DNA from: an uncultured Lachnospiraceae bacterium
GTDB lineage: Bacteria; Bacillota; Clostridia; Lachnospirales; Lachnospiraceae
Assembly (NCBI GenBank): GCA_910577105.1
Contig: CAJTMB010000010.1
Span: 1-64,000, forward strand
Length of the DNA stretch: 64,000 nt
Direction: 5' to 3'
Under the pieces are notes generated by a model. It was not told the origin of the DNA. It ran no database searches and saw only the letters and a program-made list of their open reading frames with translations. Shown here piece by piece: positions 16,923 through 24,961 of this stretch. Numbering within the stretch: position 1 is the stretch's first letter; the number at the start of each line of letters is the position of its first letter. The position numbers and the translations under genes were made by a program.

Positions 16923-17545
16923 GGAAATATATCAATCTGTGTAAATCCCATATCTTTTAATATCGTTACGGAGGAGGAGACATCCTCCTCCGTGTTATGT
17001 TCGGGAATGGAGGGCACACGGACGAGAACCTGCTTTTGCAGGCAGGATTTTTCCAGTAAATGCAGATTTTCCATTACCGCGTCTATGGTTTTACCCGTAT
17101 ATGTTTGGTAAATGGAAGGGTTTAAGTCCTTAATGTCCACAATAAAAGCATCCAGAACACCAAGAACCTTTTGCAGGCTGCTTTGCGGGACATTTAGTGA
17201 GGTCTCTGCTGTCAGTTTCCAGTCCGGTCCGCATACCTGCCTGAAGGCGCGGATAAAGTCTGCATGTAAAAGAGATTCCCCGCCTCCGAAAGTAACACCG
17301 CCTCCTGTGGCAAGAAAATACAGTTCATCTATTTTGATCTGCTCATAGAGCATTTCGGGAGTCATAAAGGTACATTTTTTTAAAGTCTCCGGGTTCCATG
17401 CATGGGGATTTAAGCAGTAACGGCACTGAAGCGGACAGCCATAGGCGCCTACCAGGGTCGTCACACCGGCCCCGTCTGTAACCAGACGATGTCTGTCTAT
17501 TCCAAATACCGGCAAAGTGGGGGAGTTGATATCTGATGCACACAT
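16901..17545 (-). CDS. radical SAM protein, pyruvate-formate-lyase-activase-like
   Basis: A 214-residue radical SAM enzyme. Cys37, Cys41 and Cys44 in GCPLQCRYC form the CX3CX2C motif that binds the catalytic 4Fe-4S cluster. The SAM-binding GGGES motif lies near residue 90 and a DIKDLN strand near 139. Length and motifs match the minimal PFL-activating-enzyme fold, with no extra ferredoxin or SPASM domain. No glycyl radical enzyme is encoded nearby. The upstream gene, 32 bases away on the same strand, encodes the Cys-rich protein at 17578, a likely substrate, partner or electron carrier. Confidence 0.85.
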   Translation of the reverse strand: MCASDINSPTLPVFGIDRHRLVTDGAGVTTLVGAYGCPLQCRYCLNPHAWNPETLKKCTFMTPEMLYEQIKIDELYFLATGGGVTFGGGESLLHADFIRAFRQVCGPDWKLTAETSLNVPQSSLQKVLGVLDAFIVDIKDLNPSIYQTYTGKTIDAVMENLHLLEKSCLQKQVLVRVPSIPEHNTEEDVSSSVTILKDMGFTQIDIFPYIIRKR

Positions 17546-17577
17546 AATATCTGCCTTTCAATGGTTATAGGGAAGGA

Positions 17578-18087
17578 TTACTCTGCAATTTCAATATCGC
17601 CCGATAGTATCCAATCCGTTTCATCTTCCGATTCTGTGTCAGTGGGTTCCACCATAAGGCCTTCCACCTCATTAGGAATTTCAATGGTTTCGGGTGCTGA
17701 CTCCTTCACCGGACAGTCGGATTTGTCAGGGGATTTAGTTGTCTCCGGCGTTGGTAAATCCCCGGCAAGCTGGCTCACAGTCGTTTCAGGCTCGACAGGG
17801 GCTGATATATAGCCTGCGGAGCCGGGGGGATAATCCGTAGTGGGCGCACATGCGCTGAGACCCGCACAGACGCCGACGGAAATTCCCGCGATGGCAACAG
17901 CCTTACCCAGTCCCTGCCTGAGTGCGAGCTCCTTCTCCAGATACCGCAGCTCTGACTCGCATTTCGGACATGTTCCTCTGCAATCCCCCTTGTGGTTGCA
18001 CTGTGACACAACAAAAGGGATATCATTTTTCTCTGCAATTTGTCTTCTGATTTCTTTTAACGCTTTACATTTTTCTTTGCCTTTCAT
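17578..18087 (-). CDS. Cys-rich protein with internal lipobox-like segment, partner of the radical SAM enzyme
   Basis: A 169-residue protein in three parts. Residues 1-60 are charged, with Cys7, Cys30, His32, Cys36, Cys40 and Cys43 (QCNHKGDCRGTCPKC), which looks like a Zn or Fe-S site. Residues 62-80 are hydrophobic and end LSAC, a lipobox-like sequence. Residues 81-169 form a Pro/Thr/Glu/Asp-rich acidic tail. I recognise no named family. The start follows AGGAGG. Gene order (small protein first, maturase second, 32-base gap) recalls precursor-maturase pairs, but no RiPP core is evident. Confidence 0.65.
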   Translation of the reverse strand: MKGKEKCKALKEIRRQIAEKNDIPFVVSQCNHKGDCRGTCPKCESELRYLEKELALRQGLGKAVAIAGISVGVCAGLSACAPTTDYPPGSAGYISAPVEPETTVSQLAGDLPTPETTKSPDKSDCPVKESAPETIEIPNEVEGLMVEPTDTESEDETDWILSGDIEIAE

Positions 18088-18139
18088 AATTACCTCCTTT
18101 AAGTATTTATTTGCAAAACTTGTTGGCTATGCTAGTGTC

Positions 18140-18274
18140 ATTGTACCCATTGTATATTCCAACACAGGCACGCTCTCGCTTCGGGAAAAACGCAGTTGCG
18201 CTAAGCTCGAAAATACCTTGCTAAGCGCAAGCGTTTTTCCAGAGCCTGCTTATGGAATATACAATGTGTACAAT
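18140..18274 (-). repeat. hairpin element copy 7 (diverged, short arms)
   Basis: Arms of 21 bp (20 of 21 matched) enclose a shorter core on the minus strand. The lower stem is CAGGC/GCCTG instead of GGAC/GTCC. The middle stem is GGAAAAACGC/GCGTTTTTCC instead of GTAAAAACGC/GCGTTTTTAC. The apical stem is TTGCGC/GCGCAA, and the branch is GC-GAGA-GC. All changes are paired, so this divergent copy is the best covariation evidence in the window. It sits in the same intergenic region as copy 3. Confidence 0.8.
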
Positions 18275-18441
18275 TCGGAAGCAGCAAAAGATATTTTCAC
18301 AAACATCTTTAATTTTCCTCTAAATTAAAACCTTCATTACAGTTACGGTAGCATTCCTCAAATTTTATGGTGAATTTCAAAAATAATTAAGATTTCCGCA
18401 AGACTATCTTAACACGAAAGTTTTATAAATAGAATATGTCG

Positions 18442-18626
18442 GTTTCCGTATTTTGCATGGCGGAAGCCTCGGCGTGCATTTGATTCCATAAAGGACCGTG
18501 TAAAAACGCTGGCATTTGGATACCGTATTTTGGTATCCTATGTGCCACTGCGTTTTTACCCGAGCGGGAGCGCGTCCTGTTGGAACAAATGCACGCTGGG
18601 GCTTCCGCCATGCAAGATACGGAAAC
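18442..18626 (+). repeat. hairpin element copy 3
   Basis: The outer arms (about 41 bp) differ at three positions, all of which become G-U pairs if the plus strand is RNA. The core shows AGGAC/GTCCT, GTAAAAACGC/GCGTTTTTAC and a GC-GGGA-GC branch. The apical stem is GGATACC/GGTATCC where other copies have GAGGTT/AACCTC. It lies 34 bases before the start codon of the lipoprotein gene at 18660, so it may sit in that gene's leader. Confidence 0.85.
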
Positions 18627-18659
18627 TCAGGATTATATTCAGAAAAAGGAGGAAACACA

Positions 18660-20879
18660 ATGTTTAAGAAAGCGTTATGTCTTTTGCTGGCGGCGGGATT
18701 GCTGGTTGGTCTTGCGGGATGCGGAAAACAGGAAACCGCGCAGCAAAGCGGGGGACAGGTGGATAAAGGAAGGTATGTGGAAAAAGAAATCAGCCTTCCG
18801 GAGGAGATTTCCGGAAATCTCTATCATATAGGTAAAAAAGGAGAAAACCTGTGTTTGTATGTGCAGGAGAAAAAAGAAGGAGGCGTAGGCGTTGCCTGTT
18901 ACCTTTACAAAGACGGCAGCTTTGAAAAGGATACGCCTGCCTGGCTGGAAAGCCTTGTTTTTACCGAAGAACAAATGGCTTTGTACGGCGGCATCAGGGT
19001 AGTTGAGAACGTAGGCGGAAAATCTTATCTTTATGTCAATCTGATAGAAGGGGAAAACATAATCGGGCATCTGTATCGCTCAGCAGACGGTGTAGAAGCG
19101 GAGGATGTGACACCGCAGGACTGGCTTGAGGAGGACCCGGAGTACCACTACTTTGACAGTCCGCAGGACATTGCCGTGCTGGAAGACGGCAGTATTGTGG
19201 CCCATTTTTATTCCAAAGAAAAAATATATGACGGGGAAACGCTCTCCCTCTTAAAAGAGTTTCGGTTTCCGGGAGACTTTAGTGGGGAGTATACGCAGAA
19301 CATCTATGCGGCGGAGGATAAATTTTATTTACTGAGCAGAAGCTATACCGGAGCAGGAATGGTGTTTGGCGGCATTGACGTATATAAACAGGGAACGGAT
19401 GTGCCGGAAGAAACCATTCAGTGTGAGCAGGAGATTGGCAGCGACAATTTTCTGGATATTCTTTCAGACGGCTCCCTTGTCATCTGCGGTGAAAAAGGAT
19501 TTTTTAAGAAAAGCGCCGGGGAAGATAAGTGGGAAAAGGTAATTGAAGGGATATACACTTCCCTTGCGTTAAATGACATGTATTGCGGAGGAATTACCGC
19601 ACTGGATAACGGCAGCTATTATGCCTTTTTTTCCAGAAGCGGCAAAGATATGGCGCTCATGGAGTATGTGTATGATGCGGAGGCGGTGCTTACGCCGCAG
19701 ACTGTCCTTACAGTGTATTCCCTTTATGAAAATGCAGCGGTAAAACAGGCGGCAGCCCTGTATACAAAGCAGCATCCGGATGTACTGGTGCAGGTTGAAA
19801 CAGGCATTCCTTATCAGGATATGGAGACAGCTGATGTAGACTCTATTTTGCAGAGCCTGAATGCAAAACTGATTGCCAAAGAAGGGGCCGATATTCTGGT
19901 CATGGATGGGCTGGACGCAGATTCTTTTGTGGAAAAAGGCCTTCTTGTGGATGTGCAGGATGTTATAAGGCCTATGGCTGAGGATGGTACACTGCTGAAA
20001 AATATTGTGGACGGTTATACCATGGAAAACGGGGCAATCTATATGATGCCCATGAAGATTTCCCTCAATGTATTAATTGGCAACAAAATAGACGCAAAAG
20101 AGGCGGGCAGTATCGAGGGCATGGCGCAGGCGCTTGCAGGAAAACAGGAGCCGATACTGGGAGCGCTTACGGTAAGTGATTTTATAGATATGTTTGTGCC
20201 GTATATGGTATCCGACATTGTAAACGGCAAGGAAATGGACAAAGAAGCGCTGGCAGGCTATCTGGAAAGCCTGAAAATCATTGCCGATAACGGCGGTATT
20301 GTGGAAAATTATACGGATAATATGTATGCATGGAATGCATGGGATGTTGCTTCCGAAGCCGGCGCCGCTTTCTGGGAAACGGAAGGTTTTCTGCAGGCAA
20401 TGTTCCCGATGGCAATTGTCGATTTGGTAAAGGGAAGCTGGTCTGCATTTGAAAACGCCTATACTCCGGTAGGACAGCTTGGCATCAACAGCGCTTCTCC
20501 CAACACGGATGTTGCAAAAGATTTTATAAAATTCGCATTTTCCTTTGAAGTACAGGACGGAGATTTTTATGACGGGTTCCCTGTCAATGTGGAAGCGCTT
20601 GAAAACCAGATAAAGAAGGATAGGTCCGACTATGCCGCCTACACGACCATCAGCATCGGCGGAGGACAGGAAACCGGTTTTGAGATTGGCGCAGTGAGCG
20701 AAGAAAACGGCAAAAGAATGATTGAGGCTTGTAAGCAAGTAGACAAAATAATCATTCGGGATAAAGAGATAGAAAAAGTAATGGCAGAAGTCCTTCCCGC
20801 ATACTTAAACGGGCAGAGTTCTCTGGAGGATACCGTTGACAAGATGGAAAGGAGCCTCAGCATGTATCTGGCGGAGTAA
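18660..20879 (+). CDS. lipoprotein with extracellular solute-binding domain
   Basis: A 739-residue surface lipoprotein. The signal peptide MFKKALCLLLAAGLLVGLAGC ends in lipobox LAGC. Residues of about 40-340 look like a beta-rich, propeller-type region. Residues of about 345-739 resemble a family 1 extracellular solute-binding protein (VLTVYSLYENAAVKQAAALY, KLIAKEGADILVMDGLDADSFVEKG). No permease genes adjoin, so it may be a sensor or serve an unlinked transporter. The start at 18660 follows AAAGGAGG; the frame is open further upstream only through the hairpin element. Confidence 0.8.
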   Translation: MFKKALCLLLAAGLLVGLAGCGKQETAQQSGGQVDKGRYVEKEISLPEEISGNLYHIGKKGENLCLYVQEKKEGGVGVACYLYKDGSFEKDTPAWLESLVFTEEQMALYGGIRVVENVGGKSYLYVNLIEGENIIGHLYRSADGVEAEDVTPQDWLEEDPEYHYFDSPQDIAVLEDGSIVAHFYSKEKIYDGETLSLLKEFRFPGDFSGEYTQNIYAAEDKFYLLSRSYTGAGMVFGGIDVYKQGTDVPEETIQCEQEIGSDNFLDILSDGSLVICGEKGFFKKSAGEDKWEKVIEGIYTSLALNDMYCGGITALDNGSYYAFFSRSGKDMALMEYVYDAEAVLTPQTVLTVYSLYENAAVKQAAALYTKQHPDVLVQVETGIPYQDMETADVDSILQSLNAKLIAKEGADILVMDGLDADSFVEKGLLVDVQDVIRPMAEDGTLLKNIVDGYTMENGAIYMMPMKISLNVLIGNKIDAKEAGSIEGMAQALAGKQEPILGALTVSDFIDMFVPYMVSDIVNGKEMDKEALAGYLESLKIIADNGGIVENYTDNMYAWNAWDVASEAGAAFWETEGFLQAMFPMAIVDLVKGSWSAFENAYTPVGQLGINSASPNTDVAKDFIKFAFSFEVQDGDFYDGFPVNVEALENQIKKDRSDYAAYTTISIGGGQETGFEIGAVSEENGKRMIEACKQVDKIIIRDKEIEKVMAEVLPAYLNGQSSLEDTVDKMERSLSMYLAE

Positions 20880-20990
20880 TCCCTGCCACTTACCCCCGAA
20901 TTGCTTACCACATACGCATAATCTATATACAATGCTTTTTTTCCTGTTATAATAAGTTTGTAAGAAAAACTTATGTATGCGGGTATAACG

Positions 20991-21455
20991 ATGAAGATAC
21001 GGATTGAGTTTACGGAAAATTCCATGGAGGAAGAAGTGATTATCCGCTGCAGCAGTCTGAATGACGAGATACAGGCCATTCAGAAGGCCGTGGCGGATAT
21101 TGCGTCCGGAAGGCAGCGTTTTGTTTTTTACAGGGGCGATACGGAGTATTATCTGTCCCTTCGGGATGTGCTGTTTTTTGAAACGGACGCAAGGGAGGTC
21201 AGCGTACACACCATTGATAGCGTGTATCAGACCAGGTATAAGCTGTATGAGCTGGAGGAGCTTCTGCCCGGACACTTTATGCGGGTTTCCAAATCGACGA
21301 TTTTAAATGTGGAAGCCATTTATTCCATGACACGTAACCTGTCTTCCTGCATCGTGCAGTTTCAGAATTCGCATAAACAGGTATATGTATCCCGCTACTA
21401 TTACAAACCGTTGAAGGCAAAAATGGAAGAAAAGAGAATAAGAGGAGAAGCATGA
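20991..21455 (+). CDS. LytTR DNA-binding-domain regulator (second copy)
   Basis: A 154-residue paralogue of the LytTR protein at 8926, with an N-terminal segment MKIRIEF (compare MKIKIDIN) and a LytTR domain from about residue 50 (EYYLSLRDVLFFETD, then FMRVSKSTILNVEAIYSM). It lacks a receiver domain. The ribosome site is weak, and ATG 20973 is an alternative start. A TATAAT box lies at 20948-20953, preceded by a directly repeated CTTACC (about 20889-20909) that might be its own site. The stop overlaps the LiaF-like gene by 4 bases. Confidence 0.82.
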   Translation: MKIRIEFTENSMEEEVIIRCSSLNDEIQAIQKAVADIASGRQRFVFYRGDTEYYLSLRDVLFFETDAREVSVHTIDSVYQTRYKLYELEELLPGHFMRVSKSTILNVEAIYSMTRNLSSCIVQFQNSHKQVYVSRYYYKPLKAKMEEKRIRGEA

Positions 21456-22177
21456 TGAAAAAAGAGAGAATTTTCTGGGGCGTATTTTTTATTTTAGGCG
21501 CAATATTTATTTTGGTGGCAAAGCTGGGGTTTATGCAGGGAGTAGGCATCTGGAGCCTGATTATGACGGTCTTTTGGCTCGCCCTGCTTATTAAGTGCAT
21601 TATGAAGGTATACTTTTTCGGGATTTTTTTCTCTTTGGCGTTTCTTGTGATTATCTATGCGGGACCGCTTGATACGGTAATGCCCTGGAAGGAAACCTTT
21701 ACGCTTCAGTCCATTACCCCATGGCCCGTGCTGGGGGCAGCGCTTCTTTTAAGCGTGGGATGTACGATGATTTTTCCCAAAAAACATAAAACCATTTTAG
21801 GAATGCATTTTTCGGGAGATGAAACCATTATCGACGAAAAAGATGAGGACAGATGCGAATGTTTCGTAAGGTTTGGGGCATCTACGAAATATATTAATTC
21901 GGATGCATTTGAATCGGCTTTTTTAGAAGCCAATTTCGGGGGGCTGAAAGTATTTTTTGATAATGCCGTTATGAAAGGCACGGAGGCGTACGTTACCATG
22001 AACAATAATTTTGCCGGCATGGAGCTTTACGTTCCGAAAACCTGGACGGTGGTAAACCAGATAAAAAACAGCTTTGCCGGTGTGGATGAAAAAGGACATT
22101 GTATGCCGGATGGTGTGCACACGCTTTACCTGAAAGGGGAAAACTGTTTTGGGGGCATTACCATTATTTATGTCTGA
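21452..22177 (+). CDS. LiaF-like membrane protein
   Basis: A 241-residue protein with four N-terminal hydrophobic segments (residues about 8-115) typical of a LiaF transmembrane domain. The soluble C-terminal half repeats the CFVRFGAST, FLEANFGGLKVFFDNAV and AYVTMNNNFAGMELYVPKTW pattern of LiaF/DUF2154-type beta helices. LiaF proteins restrain envelope-stress signalling. Here the partner is the LytTR regulator encoded immediately upstream (ATGA overlap), so it probably plays the inhibitory role that DUF3021 would have in the 9 kb operon. Confidence 0.8.
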   Translation: MMKKERIFWGVFFILGAIFILVAKLGFMQGVGIWSLIMTVFWLALLIKCIMKVYFFGIFFSLAFLVIIYAGPLDTVMPWKETFTLQSITPWPVLGAALLLSVGCTMIFPKKHKTILGMHFSGDETIIDEKDEDRCECFVRFGASTKYINSDAFESAFLEANFGGLKVFFDNAVMKGTEAYVTMNNNFAGMELYVPKTWTVVNQIKNSFAGVDEKGHCMPDGVHTLYLKGENCFGGITIIYV

Positions 22178-22261
22178 TAGGTGATTGCATTTTTCTTTTT
22201 ATTGTGGTACACTTGCCCGGTAACCTAAGTCAGTCAAATCTTTGGCTGGCAGAAACAAGTG

Positions 22262-22460
22262 AATACCGGTGTCTACAGGTGCCGGGCGGCTATATTCATA
22301 GCCGGGCCCGGTGAAAAGGGAAGCAGGTGAAAGTCCTGCACGAACCCGTCGCTGTAATAAGGGAGTTGCGTTTCCATGTATGCTACAGCCACTGAACCGG
22401 ATAGGTTTGGGAAGGCGAAACGTGACGATGAGCTTAAAGTCAGAAGACCTGCCTGTGGAT
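22262..22460 (+). ncRNA. cobalamin (B12) riboswitch
   Basis: The conserved core is visible: GGGAAGCAGGTGAAAGTCC, then CGAACCCGTCGCTGTAA, and the B12 box AGTCAGAAGACCTGCC at 22438-22453. It lies about 150 bases upstream of a DUF4430 gene and an ECF S component, with an intrinsic terminator in between. Adenosyl- or other cobalamin binding would be expected to promote termination and shut off the uptake genes. The outer boundaries are approximate. Confidence 0.93.
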
Positions 22461-22559
22461 TGGTACAAAAAGACCACGAGGAATTGGCCTTGTACATAAA
22501 TTATGGTATCAAAAGCCTTGCTTTTCGGTGCTGTAATTGCGGTACGGTTAAATTCTCCA

Positions 22560-22593
22560 ATCCCTCTTATATGGCATAAGAGGGATTTTTTTT
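22560..22593 (+). terminator. riboswitch-controlled intrinsic terminator
   Basis: ATCCCTCTTAT and ATAAGAGGGAT form an 11-bp stem with a 5-base loop, followed by eight T. It stands between the B12 box and the ribosome site at 22603, the position of the expression platform. Confidence 0.92.
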
Positions 22594-22613
22594 GCAGAAG
22601 AGAGGAGAAAAAA

Positions 22614-23042
22614 ATGGAAGAGAAACAAAAGGGAAAGTTTGACAAGAAGGCGCTTATCGGTGTGCTTGCGCTTGTAGCGGCAGTTATTGTGCTGGCGTCT
22701 GTGTATTTTGTATTCAGGGAAAAGCCGGTGGAAGGGGCAAAGAATATTACCATCGAAGTGGTGGATAATGCCGGCGGAAGCAAAATGTATGAAACCGTCA
22801 CTGATGCGGAGTTCCTGCGTCAGGCGATGGAAGAAACAAAGGGACTTTCATTTTCCGGAACGGAGAGTGAGTATGGACTGATGGTGGAAACCGTAAACGG
22901 TATAACGGCAGATTATGCTGCCTTCGGTGCGTATTGGAGTTTTTATGTAAACGGGGATTACTGCATGAACGGCGTGGATTCCCAGCCGGTAGAGAATGGA
23001 GACGTTTTCCGGATTGTTTATGAAACCGGTGCGGCAGAGTAA
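22614..23042 (+). CDS. DUF4430 protein, likely extracytoplasmic corrinoid-uptake component
   Basis: A 142-residue protein with one N-terminal transmembrane anchor (KKALIGVLALVAAVIVLASV) and an outside DUF4430 domain. That domain holds the transcobalamin-like beta-grasp motifs EVVDNAGGSKMYETVTDAEFLRQAM, GAYWSFYVNGDYC and VENGDVFRIVYE. Its location behind a cobalamin riboswitch and just before an ECF S component makes corrinoid capture the natural reading. The start follows AGAGGAG. The stop lies 23 bases beyond the chosen start of the next gene. Confidence 0.82.
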   Translation: MEEKQKGKFDKKALIGVLALVAAVIVLASVYFVFREKPVEGAKNITIEVVDNAGGSKMYETVTDAEFLRQAMEETKGLSFSGTESEYGLMVETVNGITADYAAFGAYWSFYVNGDYCMNGVDSQPVENGDVFRIVYETGAAE

Positions 23043-23580
23043 CGGACATTTGGCATGGGATGTTGCATTGTACGGCATGCTGGCTGCGGTAATCGAAGTC
23101 AGCAAGCTGGCATTGTCCTATTTGCCGAATGTGGAACTGGTAACGTTCTGGATAATCATGTTTACCTTATATTTTGGCCTGCGGACGGTTTATCCGGTTT
23201 TTGCTTTTATACTGATTGAAATATGTATTTACGGTATCAATACATGGGTCATTATGTATTTTTATATATGGCCTCTTCTGGTACTGATAGTGTATTTGGC
23301 AAGAAAAGCGGATTCCGTATGGTTTTACAGCATATTATCCGGATTTTTCGGGCTTTTTTACGGGGCAGTCTGCTCCATACCTTACATCTTTATCGGTGCA
23401 ATGGACGGCGGTATCGGCAGCGGACTGCTTCTGGCATTCAACTGGTGGGTGGCAGGGCTTCGCTTTGATATTGTGCATGGTATTGCAAACTTTGCACTGA
23501 TGCTTGTCCTGTATGCTCCCGTAAAAAAAATATTTAGTCGTATTCCTCTTCCATCCTGGAGCAGGGAAGGGAAAAAATAA
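23020..23580 (+). CDS. ECF transporter S component, likely for cobalamin or precursor
   Basis: A 186-residue membrane protein with six hydrophobic helices, matching ECF substrate-specific subunits in size and topology. ALYGMLAAVIEVSKLAL opens the first helix. The start is uncertain: ATG 23020 overlaps the DUF4430 gene, and TTG 23050 or GTG 23029 are alternatives. None has a strong ribosome site, so coupling to the upstream stop is likely. Riboswitch control and the DUF4430 neighbour point to a corrinoid substrate. The energising ATPases and T component would be encoded elsewhere. The 3' end overlaps the convergent kinase by 47 bases. Confidence 0.75.
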   Translation: MKPVRQSNGHLAWDVALYGMLAAVIEVSKLALSYLPNVELVTFWIIMFTLYFGLRTVYPVFAFILIEICIYGINTWVIMYFYIWPLLVLIVYLARKADSVWFYSILSGFFGLFYGAVCSIPYIFIGAMDGGIGSGLLLAFNWWVAGLRFDIVHGIANFALMLVLYAPVKKIFSRIPLPSWSREGKK

Positions 23581-24961
23581 ACTCAGTTCCGACACCTTCC
23601 GTGCTAATGACATTGATGTGTTCTCCGTGGGAAGCAATAATTTCTTTTACAATGGATAGCCCCAGTCCGGTTCCTTTTTTATCCTTGCCGCGCGAGGCGT
23701 CTGATTTATAAAATCGTTCCCATATATATTTCAAATCTTCTTTCGGTATGCCGATGCCGCTGTCTTTTACGGAAACAAAAAGTTTATTTTTCTTTTCCGA
23801 AGTTTCAATGCGGATTACTGAATTGTGGTGGCTGAATTTGATGGCATTGTCAAGGAGATTGTACAGCACTTGCTGGATTTTGCCCATGTCGGCTGTCACA
23901 AACATTGTGTCACCGGTCAGAAGCAGTTCAATGGCAATGGTTTTTTTGCGGCAGGTACCTTCAAAGGAAGCAGCCGTATTCCGTATAATACGGTTGATGT
24001 CAAAGTCGGTTTTGTCCAGAAGCATTCCCCGCGTATTTAAGTTATTTAAGGTAAGAAGACTGTTTGTCAGTTTGGTCAGCCGTTCTGTTTCATTGAGTAC
24101 AATCTGAAGATATTTTTCATGCAAGTCGGGAGGAATCGTGCCGTCAAGCATGGCTTCAAGATATCCTCTGATGGAGGTGAGGGGAGAACGGAAGTCATGG
24201 GAGACATTGGCCACAAACTTTTTCTGGTCATCTTCCGAACGGGCAATTTCGCTTGCCATGTAATTTAAGCAGGCAGCAAGATAGCCGATTTCATCATCAC
24301 TTTCCACCTGAAATTCATAATGCATGTTGCCGGAGGCGTACTGCTCCGTTGCATAGGTGATTTTCTTTAGTGGAACATATACAATCTCTGTAAAAAATAT
24401 CAAAATGATTAAAGACAGTAAAAACAGGATAACCAGCGTAATATATGAAATATTCAACAGGCTGTTACAGGACTTTTCAATATCCGTCATGGGGGTATGA
24501 ATCACCAGATAGCCTTTTACTTTATATTCGGAAGTAATCGGCGCTATGACATTGAGCATGTCCTCTTCATAACTGCCAAAAAAATTTCCCACATTATAGT
24601 AGGAGCCTGCCGTTATAGTGGGGTCAAAGTTTTCAATGATTACCACATTCTCCACGTTTAAGGGGGAATCCGTGCTTAAAACCATCCTTCCGGATGGATT
24701 GATTATGCCGATGGTGGAGTTTAAGTAAACGGAAAGGGTATCAAGCTGGGTCTGAACCGTTTCCAGGGATATGTCATTGGTATACAGTCCTGAAGCATAA
24801 GTGTCCGCAATCAGGGTGGCTTCGGAGTAAAGTGCGCTGGCCCGCTCCCTGATAAGGTGTTCCGATGTCATGCTTGGGACAAAGGTTGTTATGATGATAA
24901 AGCCGAAAATACCGAAAATGACATATGCCAATATAAATTTCAAGTACAGGGTTTTGTTCAT
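23534..24961 (-). CDS. sensor histidine kinase
   Basis: A 475-residue membrane kinase. It has an N-terminal transmembrane helix, an extracytoplasmic sensor of about 130 residues, a second helix near 158-180 and a HAMP linker (VPLKKITYATEQYASG). The HisKA domain carries the phospho-acceptor His in NVSHDFRSPLTSIRGY (about residue 254), and the HATPase has N box NLLDNAIKF, DSGIGI and GTGLGLSIV. Its start overlaps the response regulator stop as ATGA. The two probably sit in one transcript behind mutS2. Signal unknown. Confidence 0.92.
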   Translation of the reverse strand: MNKTLYLKFILAYVIFGIFGFIIITTFVPSMTSEHLIRERASALYSEATLIADTYASGLYTNDISLETVQTQLDTLSVYLNSTIGIINPSGRMVLSTDSPLNVENVVIIENFDPTITAGSYYNVGNFFGSYEEDMLNVIAPITSEYKVKGYLVIHTPMTDIEKSCNSLLNISYITLVILFLLSLIILIFFTEIVYVPLKKITYATEQYASGNMHYEFQVESDDEIGYLAACLNYMASEIARSEDDQKKFVANVSHDFRSPLTSIRGYLEAMLDGTIPPDLHEKYLQIVLNETERLTKLTNSLLTLNNLNTRGMLLDKTDFDINRIIRNTAASFEGTCRKKTIAIELLLTGDTMFVTADMGKIQQVLYNLLDNAIKFSHHNSVIRIETSEKKNKLFVSVKDSGIGIPKEDLKYIWERFYKSDASRGKDKKGTGLGLSIVKEIIASHGEHINVISTEGVGTEFIFSLPCSRMEEEYD

